This document shows, piece by piece, positions 57,001-64,000 of a stretch of 64,000 nt of DNA. A model generated the notes under the pieces. That model was not told where the DNA came from. It did no database searches and saw only the letters and a program-made list of their open reading frames with translations. How positions within the stretch are numbered: position 1 is the first letter of the stretch; each line of letters opens with the position of its first letter. Location of the stretch: NCBI GenBank assembly GCA_028386065.3, contig JAKUCV010007347.1:96787-160786 (forward strand). The letters are read 5' to 3'. The position numbers and the translations under genes were made by a program. Source of the DNA: Turnera subulata (taxonomy: Eukaryota > Streptophyta > Magnoliopsida > Malpighiales > Passifloraceae).

Positions 57001-58385
57001 AAGTTGGGGAAGAATTGTCGGTTTCAAATGTAGGCCTCCAAGGAACATCTTCAAGGAATAAATTCTGATAGAATTCTGAGGCCATCCCTTTCAGAGTATT
57101 TTCATCCCAAATCCACTCTCCTTCACCATTCATGAGGCCTTCATTCTTGTTGTGTTTTCTTCGAATTAAGGTGGACAGGTGGAAGAATTTAGTATTGCGA
57201 TCACCTTGGACAATCCACTTAGATCTTGATTTCTGGAACCACATGGTCTCCTCTTGTTGGAGAATGATATTATACTCTCTAATAAGTTCTTCCTCCCTTC
57301 TTTCCAAATTTGGACAATTGGCAGTAGTCATAAACTTTTGAAGGTCGTGCAACCGAGCTAGACATTCTCTTTTCTTTCGAAAAATATTACCAAAGACCTC
57401 CCTGTTCCATCTTTTTAGTTCAGGTTGAAGGTGTTGCAGTGCTTCATCTATCCCAGCCTCTGTTTTCCACTGATCTCTAACAAAAGTCTGGAACTGATCA
57501 TGACCCAGCCAAGAAGCCTTAAATCTGAAGGGGCGATCTTCAGGACTAGGAGGGATCGTACCCAATATGTTAAGTAGAATGGGGTGGTGATCAGATCGAT
57601 TCTAGGCAAATTTCTCAAAGAAGCTTCAGGAAATCTTGTACACCAAGTAGTGTTGACCATTACTCTATCCAACCTCTCATAAATACGCCTTAATCCGTCT
57701 CTCTTGGGGCCTCGCCATGTAAAGCGCGGCCCATAAGCATCCATGCTCGATAAACCACAGTCTTCCATATTTCCTTTAAAAGCGGCACATCGGTGCATAT
57801 TGGCAGGCCTCCCCCCCTTCTTTTCAAAGCTGTATAGGATATCATTGAAATCCCCCATCACTGCCCAGGCTGAATTGATGCCACCACTAATTCTCTTTAA
57901 ATCCTGCCAAAAGATATCTTTGCAGTACTGATCCGGGTTAACATATACCACAGTAAGAAACCAGGACCCATTTCTCATATCATTTATTTGCATGTGTATA
58001 AGTTGTTGTGTGTCCTGCCGAATAATAATGCCAGGGATCATAGTTCGTGCCAATACCCAGATACCACCAGAATAACCTACAGCTTCAACTCTATGTACAA
58101 AAATTAGTCCCATGCTTCTCACAACTCTATCAGCTTTAACCCCACTAACACTGCTAACACCACAATATCAGGGCTATTAATTCTAATTAAGTCCCACAAA
58201 ATACTCTGCAACCGTCTACTTCTAGCACCCCTACAATTCCAATAAATAGTCTTTATCATAAAAAGAGGAATAAAAAGGGTGTGATACCAAGTTTCAATGA
58301 GAAACACCAATAGTAGAGAGGATCTCATTCGATACAGTACGGTCGACTGCAGGAGCAGGGGGTTCACCTCCACTGGGGAAGTGGG
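54097..58385 (-). mobile_element. L1-type LINE, 5'-truncated, minus strand
   Basis: On the minus strand the element runs from an endonuclease start at about 58,280-58,373 to a terminal run of ten A (54,106-54,097). There is no ORF1, so the 5' end is truncated, which is usual for LINEs. A target duplication was not found by eye. It lies between P450 genes 4 and 5 and, with the MITE, accounts for most of the 7.2-kb gap. The right boundary is approximate. Confidence 0.85.
54229..58373 (-). pseudogene. LINE ORF2: endonuclease, reverse transcriptase, zinc-binding region, RNase H
   Basis: Domains in order on the minus strand: AP-like endonuclease (IYWNCRGARSRRLQS, about 58,250; NDILYS and related motifs to about 57,600); a linker; reverse transcriptase (KSPGPDGFQAVFFQ, about 56,900; [13 protein letters not shown] region about 56,730; RQGDPLSPYLF, about 56,350; catalytic FADD in LMFADDLILFG, about 56,200); a Cys/His zinc-binding stretch (CEVCGQVETTLHVLRDC, about 55,000); and RNase H (NTDGASKGNPGLAGAGG, about 54,620). 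Frame changes near 58,120, 57,550, 56,970, 56,740 and 56,570 and a stop at 55,093 disable it. Catalytic residues of reverse transcriptase and RNase H look intact. Confidence 0.9.
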
Positions 58386-59213
58386 GAAGTAGCAGATCCT
58401 CTCTTCAACACAAGGTGTTTGCTAATATATAGTATATTAAATTAGTATTAGTGGTTATTAGATTCAAAATGAATTCTTCAACACAAAAAAATAATGCTAT
58501 TCGTCACTACATACTACATACATCACTACTGAAATCTTCAAGAGTAATGTAGGAGGTGATAATACCTAGCAAGACAACAACTACAACTGGGTATCAATGA
58601 TAAAAATTTCGTAAAAGGTTGAACTCATTTCACCCATAAATTTGATACCAGACGGGTGTAAGCAATCCAATTCCAAAGGTTATAATCCAAATAACAGCAC
58701 AGTTAGACACCAAAAATCTTCTTTCGTTTTTTTGGGCCTCAACCCCGCACTGTTGACAAATATGAAAATGCTGAACTTGGAATCTTCAGTTGCATTGTGT
58801 AATACTATAACCTTTGATGCCTTTGTCTGCATGTATACTGCTCCTCATATATGATATGATCTGATTATGATATGATTGGTTAGGGATAGGGATGGAAAGA
58901 TTTATTATGTANATATATGATATGATCTGATTATGATATGATTGGTTAGGGATAGGGATGGAAAGATTTATTATGTATTTAATAATAATAGGCAAGGTAG
59001 TTATTGTATCCTTACCATAGTTGTTAGATCAATATGTATGTATGTACAGACACAATATCAATACAAGGAAAACTATTCACCAAACTCTTACAATATACAG
59101 CCAATTGGGAACATACTTTGAACTATAATCTTTAGATTCCTAAACCTGCGACATTTAAAGACCATGATAGGCTTCGGCTAGTAAAGATCAGAACATATAG
59201 GCACAAGGTGGAA
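58386..59213. other. Upstream region of P450 gene 5, with an assembly ambiguity
   Basis: Non-coding. It contains the 65-bp direct repeat around the undetermined base at 58,912. No gene is seen. Confidence 0.6.
58847..58977. repeat. 65-bp tandem repeat with an N at the junction
   Basis: ATATATGATATGATCTGATT... starts at 58,847 and again at 58,913. The copies look identical and are separated by the single N at 58,912, the only ambiguous base seen in the window. It is probably a contig-join artefact rather than a real duplication. Confidence 0.85.
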
Positions 59214-61344
59214 ATGGCATCCTTGTTTATCTACTTCTCAACTTCTCTGAGTTTATGCCTCTTCATTTTTCTCATCAAGTTCCTCCACAAAGTATGGTGG
59301 ACTCCAGCTTGTTTACAGTCCATGATGAAGTCACAAGGAATCAAAGGACCCCCTTACAGATTCTTGTATGGGAACGCCAAAGAGATCAGGGAAATGATTA
59401 CTGGATCAAGAAGCAGTCCTCAGGAACTTTCTCATCATGCATTCACCGTTATTCATCCTCACATATATTCATGGACTAAGCTTTATGGTAAACATTATCC
59501 TTTCAACGTCAATATTAGTAATACCATTCCTGCATATAGCTTCCACAAAAATATTGGATTAGATTTATCATGTCAATGCCTTTGTCCTGTAGGAGTGAAC
59601 TTTGTTTTCTGGCTTGGTCCAAAAGCTCAGTTGGTTGTCACGGAGCCCAAGATGATTAAGGAGGTACTGAACAATAAAGATGGAGCATTCCCTAAAACAG
59701 AAAGCTCATTTTTTGTGAAGAAATTCTTGGGGGATGGGCTTATAACATCCAATGGAGAGAAATGGATGAAGATGAGAAAAGTAGTCAACCATGCTTTCCA
59801 TGTAGATAGCTTGAAAGTAAGCTTCTTGAATTGGGGGTTTAATTTTTTATGTTTAATGATGTCTGTGTTCAATGTGGATCTTCAATTGACAACTCTTCAA
59901 AGATATCGTCTGGCTACATGGTATATAGAGTATGACTCCAGCAGTGGTGGCTAGCGTGGAGATGATGCTAGACAGATGGAGAGACCACAAAGGCATGGAG
60001 ATTGATGTTTATGAAGAGTTCAGGGTTTTGACATCAGAGGTAATTTCCAGAACAGCTTTTGGAAGCAGCTACTTGAAGGGACAGCGCATATTTGAAATAT
60101 TAGCAAAGACTGTTGAAATTGCTGTCAGAAATCTCTACAAAGTTAGGATTCCAATGATCCAGTATGTCCCTGATTCTTTCTCACTTCAACACAATTCCAA
60201 GTATGCATATTTCTCAACTAATGCAGTGGCAGTGTCAAGAACTAAACACTTGGAAACAGGAAGAAATGCATGTGCATGGAACAATGAAGCATCAATGATT
60301 GAACAAACTTACTAGTTTTACTCTCTAATTAAGCTATCCCGCCTTCGTATCTACATTGCTTTGTGCTCTTCTAAGTCTAACTACGAATGATTTCATTTTC
60401 CACAGCCAATTTCTTAGAACAGCTGATGAAGTTGAAGCAGAGAAACTGAACCAACAGATGAGAAACTCGATCATAAAGATGATAAAGGAAAGAGAGAAGG
60501 CCGCGATGGTGGAAAAATCAAATGGTTATGGAGATGATGCACTTGGATTACTTGTAAAGGCATATATGGATAAGACCATGAAAATATCAGTAGATGACGT
60601 GATTGATGAGTGTAAAACTTTCCATGTTGCTGGACAGGATTCAACCTCAAGTGGACTTACTTGGACTATGTTTCTTCTAGCAATGTACACAGACTGGCAA
60701 GACCAAGCAAGGAAGGAGGTGCTGGAATTATTTGGCCACCAGAATCCTGACGCAAACAAACTTGGAAAAATGAAAATCGTAAGTAAAACATAACCTCAAA
60801 ATTTTCAAGTAAAACATAACTTCTGATGACATTTGTCGACCTGATGTGTTGTGTTGCCTCTAACTCGGGGATACAATATATAAATGCTTTTGTGTCTGTT
60901 TTGCCATTGTAGATGACCATGATCATCAACGAGTCGCTACGGCTATATCCTCCTGCTGTTTTCACGATGACAAGGAAAGCTGCAAGGGAGACCAAACTTG
61001 GAGAATTTATTCTGCCAGCTAATATGGAGGTCTTCATCTCAACTCTAGCACTTCATCACAACCCAGAAATATGGGGAGATGATGTTCATCTATTCAAACC
61101 GGAGAGATTTGCAGGTGGGGTGGCTAAAGCTACAAACAACAACATTGCAGCATTCGTTCCATTTGGTCTTGGACCGCGAATGTGTGTAGGCGTAAACTTT
61201 GCAACTATAGAAATAAAGGTTGCCCTGTCCATGATCCTGCAGCGCTACAAGTTCACTCTTTCACCAAATTATGTTCACAGTCCCACAACCTTTGTCACAA
61301 TGTGCCCGAAACATGGAGTTCCAGTCCTTCTCCACCCGCTGTGA
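59214..61344 (+). CDS. CYP749A: Cytochrome P450, CYP749A-like (gene 5, 5 exons, 511 aa)
   Basis: Exons 59214-59487, 59593-59816, 59929-60161, 60406-60778 and 60913-61344 give 511 aa starting MASLFIYFSTSLSLC; the frame also has an upstream GTG at 59,208. Anchor LCLFIFLIKFL, then KVWWTPACLQSMMKSQG. The I-helix reads AGQDSTSSGL where genes 1-4 have AG-x-ETT, so the conserved acid-alcohol pair is Asp-Ser. K-helix ESLR (residues 375-378), FKPERF, haem loop FGLGPRMCVG with Cys near residue 459. Introns are GT-AG with the cluster's phases. It appears intact and is separated from gene 4 by transposons. Confidence 0.9.
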
Positions 61345-62348
61345 ATCTACTTAATTGGAAATGAAAGTCTACATATGATGTCTTTGTGTAATGAAATGAG
61401 ACAGCCTTTATGTTCTAGTGCCGTTGTTATGATCAATGATGGGAATAAATTATAGCATGAAAACGAAACCAACAGATGATGGGAGTAAATTACTCTTTAT
61501 TAGTTTGTCCTTTAGAATTGAGTTTTTCTGTTGCCGTCAAAATATAGCCTGTGCTGTGGAGTAAAATGGACTCTTAACTAAAGACTTGACAAAGATAAAG
61601 ATATGGGCTTCTTTGTTTTATTAGGGAAACCCTGGCCCATGAGACAGCTCCAGAGCCCTTAGGCCGCCAACGTTAATGGCAAAACAAACTACTAACAATA
61701 TGGGCTCCTGGAGCTACTGTATCCAGTCAAGTAGTCTTCAAGGATGAGGGCCCAAGTAGGGTTGACTGACTACCTTTGCTTTAACTTGACACTTTGACGG
61801 TGGATATGCATTTTGACCCTCTAATCACCCATTCTAGCAAATCCAGTTTGTTCCTCTTCACTTCTTTTGCTCTTCTTAATACAGGTTTCTGTCTATTTAT
61901 TTTGCAAAGAAAAAAACAGAAGAGCTATGTTCTTCCAGCTAGATATGTTAAAAATGGGTACTTTGTCGTAAATCTACATAGACACATCCATTACACATTC
62001 ATAAATGCATTTTAACAATGCAAATGATATTTTGATCTCGACGATTTTAGGGGTTTTGGTAGCTTATGTCCAACTGTTACCGTGCTTCGTTTCTTTAATT
62101 AATGTGCATGTAACTGCATATTACTGTGTTGGCATATTTTACATATCTTTGGTTTCTGGAGAAAAATGGCATTAACCAAAAGAGAAAAAGATTGAACCCA
62201 GAAAAATGAACGCTTGAACAGCATCAACAAGTGAAATCCATCTGACTTAACACAAAACGGGAAATCAACTTAATATACAAAAAGCCATAGGACGCAGAAA
62301 CATTCCAAAGAAAAAAAAAGTTAATAATTACACACACTGAGAATTTTC
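61345..62348. other. Intergenic region after the P450 cluster
   Basis: No gene is recognised. The open frame 61,794-62,015 is short and unsupported. The right end is presumably the 3' UTR of the minus-strand candidate gene. Confidence 0.5.
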
Positions 62349-62675
62349 TCAATGAGACTTTGCAGTGTTCCCTTGCTGAATGTAGGCGGCAGACTCCAGC
62401 AAAGAAGGCAAAACAAGTGGAGACAGTAGAGGAATAGGTTCTTTACTGTTGTAGAATGAATTGAACGAAGATGCTGCCATTGCAGATTTTCCATTTACGC
62501 TGCAGCCTATGGGACTAGGTGCAGTACCCTTGCATTCCATTGAAGCATTACTAGGCTTAATCTGCAGAGGACAGGGAGCTCTCCTTTGTAATCTGCTTAA
62601 TGGCCCTCTGTACTCCAACACTTCTTTGTGATGACAAGTTTGGAACCCAGGAAAATCATTACTAGACTCCTCCAT
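62349..62675 (-). CDS. Candidate small protein, 108 aa, unknown function
   Basis: A single frame from MEESSNDFPGFQTCHHKEV to YIQQGNTAKSH. It is rich in Ser and Pro, with short motifs that look protein-like (EYRGPLSRLQRRAPCPLQI; IPLLSPLVLPSLLES). There is no signal peptide, no membrane helix and no known domain. Codon composition looks coding, unlike neighbouring ORFs, and it does not resemble any transposon part. It could be a complete small gene or one exon of a larger one. Confidence 0.5.
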   Translation of the reverse strand: MEESSNDFPGFQTCHHKEVLEYRGPLSRLQRRAPCPLQIKPSNASMECKGTAPSPIGCSVNGKSAMAASSFNSFYNSKEPIPLLSPLVLPSLLESAAYIQQGNTAKSH

Positions 62676-64000
62676 TCTCTGTCAGTACTTCTCCTGTATC
62701 TCTTAACTCTCCTCTTATGTTTATCTGACAAGTAATATTATTTGAGGAATTTGATGTAGGCATGGATAGTTACAAAAAAAAAAAAGAAAAAAAAAAAAAG
62801 AACACTTGGGTTCCTTTGACGAAGAGAATCATAGACCCTTGATCCTCTGATTAATCAGATGACAGGCACTTATCAGCTGATCAGACTGCAGGGTACCATG
62901 ATAGGCCTGTAGGAAAATGGCACGTCTTGCGTGAATTGTGCACTTGTATTACCATATAATCTGCACAAATGCAATAGAATATTGGATATGTCTCTGTTCT
63001 TGGAAGCTATCATGTGATGGGAGATGAGGTTGTTTCGGTTGCCGACTGTACATGTTAGTAGCCACATTGAATTCAGAATCATCCTCCATGTGAGGGAGGA
63101 ATCAATGCTCACATCTACTAAAAGCTCTAAGTTTTCAGTGACAGGAACCTTGAAGCACATGGTACTTTTTATTTAGTTTCCCTATGCAAACTTCTTCTTT
63201 TCTTTCTTGTGTCTTCTCCAATCCACATCAAGTTTCAGACAAGTAGCCAGAGTTTTAGACAAAGGGTATTTTATTAAAAAGAAAGTAAGGATCTGCTAAT
63301 GAATCAGGTCCATCACTTCAGTGAATTCATGAATGCTGGATGACCATTCAAACACAACATTATGGTGCTTTGTTTCGTGGTACATGGATCATGATTTTCC
63401 ATGATTCTCATGCCAAAATCTAGCAGCAAAATATTGGACGCTCTGCCTCAGTGGACATGTAACAATACTTGTCTGGTCACTGTATTATATAGTATATACA
63501 ACTACTACTACTATATCTATCTACATGGATGTCATTTCTTGAAAGACACATGTTTTGGAGCATTGACCATTGACTAGTCCAAGGCAGAATGCACGAAATG
63601 ACACAATGAAGGGTACTGTATCATTTTCTATGTACATCAATTTATACATATCTTGTAGTTTTTGTTTTCTCCTTCAAGATTCATGAATGTGAAACTCCAA
63701 AATCTTTAGATGAGATGCTCTAGCTTATCTTTTCCGGGTAGATGTTTAGCCTATGACTCGATGTTTCATGTCAAATTACCTATGGACTCGTTGATCATCA
63801 CCAAAAGCATGAAAAAGAAACAATTGGTAGTTAATTAATCTCTGGTCAAACCATGAATCCTACTAGTCAACTATATATTAGACCACTTCACATGACATGA
63901 AGTCGACTAAGGAAATAGTACTATAAACAAGAACTAAAGTCTTGAAAATGAGGCAGTAGTTTTGCCGTCAATTGAGGCATGTGCACACCCCCTTGCATTT
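62676..64000. other. Non-coding tail of the window
   Basis: An A-rich run at 62,771-62,803 and AT-rich unique DNA. The minus-strand frame 62,873-63,160 shows no domain or start context. No gene is called. Confidence 0.5.

Noticed and set aside
54097..58460. Target-site duplication for the LINE
   Set aside because: I compared the sequence left of the poly-T with the right flank and found no convincing match, so none is claimed.
40370..61344. P450 ORF pieces read as pseudogene fragments with frameshifts
   Set aside because: Every break coincides with a GT-AG (once GC-AG) intron with the same phase and position in all five genes. Spliced products are full length.
62873..63160. Minus-strand ORF of 95 codons
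   Set aside because: No domain, unusual composition, no conserved motif and no context. Likely chance.

Overview
This is plant nuclear DNA, most likely from a eudicot. The evidence is intron-containing cytochrome P450 genes of the CYP72 clan, four kinds of plant LTR retrotransposon, a plant-type LINE with a C-terminal RNase H domain, a Mutator-like MITE and AT-rich intergenic DNA. Nothing prokaryotic is present. I cannot name the species.

Layout. (1) 1-9,781: nested and tandem Ty1/copia debris on the minus strand. Two near-identical copies of one family ('family 2', 1-2,738 and 7,251-9,781) flank a truncated element of another ('family 1', 2,739-7,249). (2) 9,782-14,210: low-copy host DNA with three members of a family of very short genes, one of them hit exactly at its stop codon by a solo LTR. 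(3) 14,211-31,639: two half Ty3/gypsy chromoviruses pointing away from each other, each keeping pol and its 3' LTR, with a family 1 copia fragment (20,751-26,498) between them. (4) 31,640-39,250: upstream DNA of a lost short gene, a Tork/Tnt1-like copia element (32,289-36,902), one more short gene and a small non-autonomous LTR element (37,562-39,250). (5) 40,370-61,344: five cytochrome P450 genes, all on the plus strand, each with five exons, identical intron phases and full length (510-518 aa), so apparently intact. The fourth and fifth are separated by a Mutator-like MITE and a 5'-truncated LINE. (6) 61,345-64,000: one possible small gene at 62,349-62,675 and otherwise nothing recognisable.

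The P450s are the functional core: a tandem array of ER-anchored monooxygenases resembling CYP749A. Substrates cannot be read from the sequence. All transposon coding regions carry stops, frameshifts or deletions.

The two least expected signals are (a) dense arrays of the perfect 12-bp palindrome AACATCGATGTT, set in pairs 20-21 bp apart, in two different copia families (leader in one, LTR in the other), and (b) a 78-79 nt segment inside the 2.7-kb gypsy LTR, framed by consensus splice sites, whose reading frame is conserved between two diverged copies almost only through silent changes.
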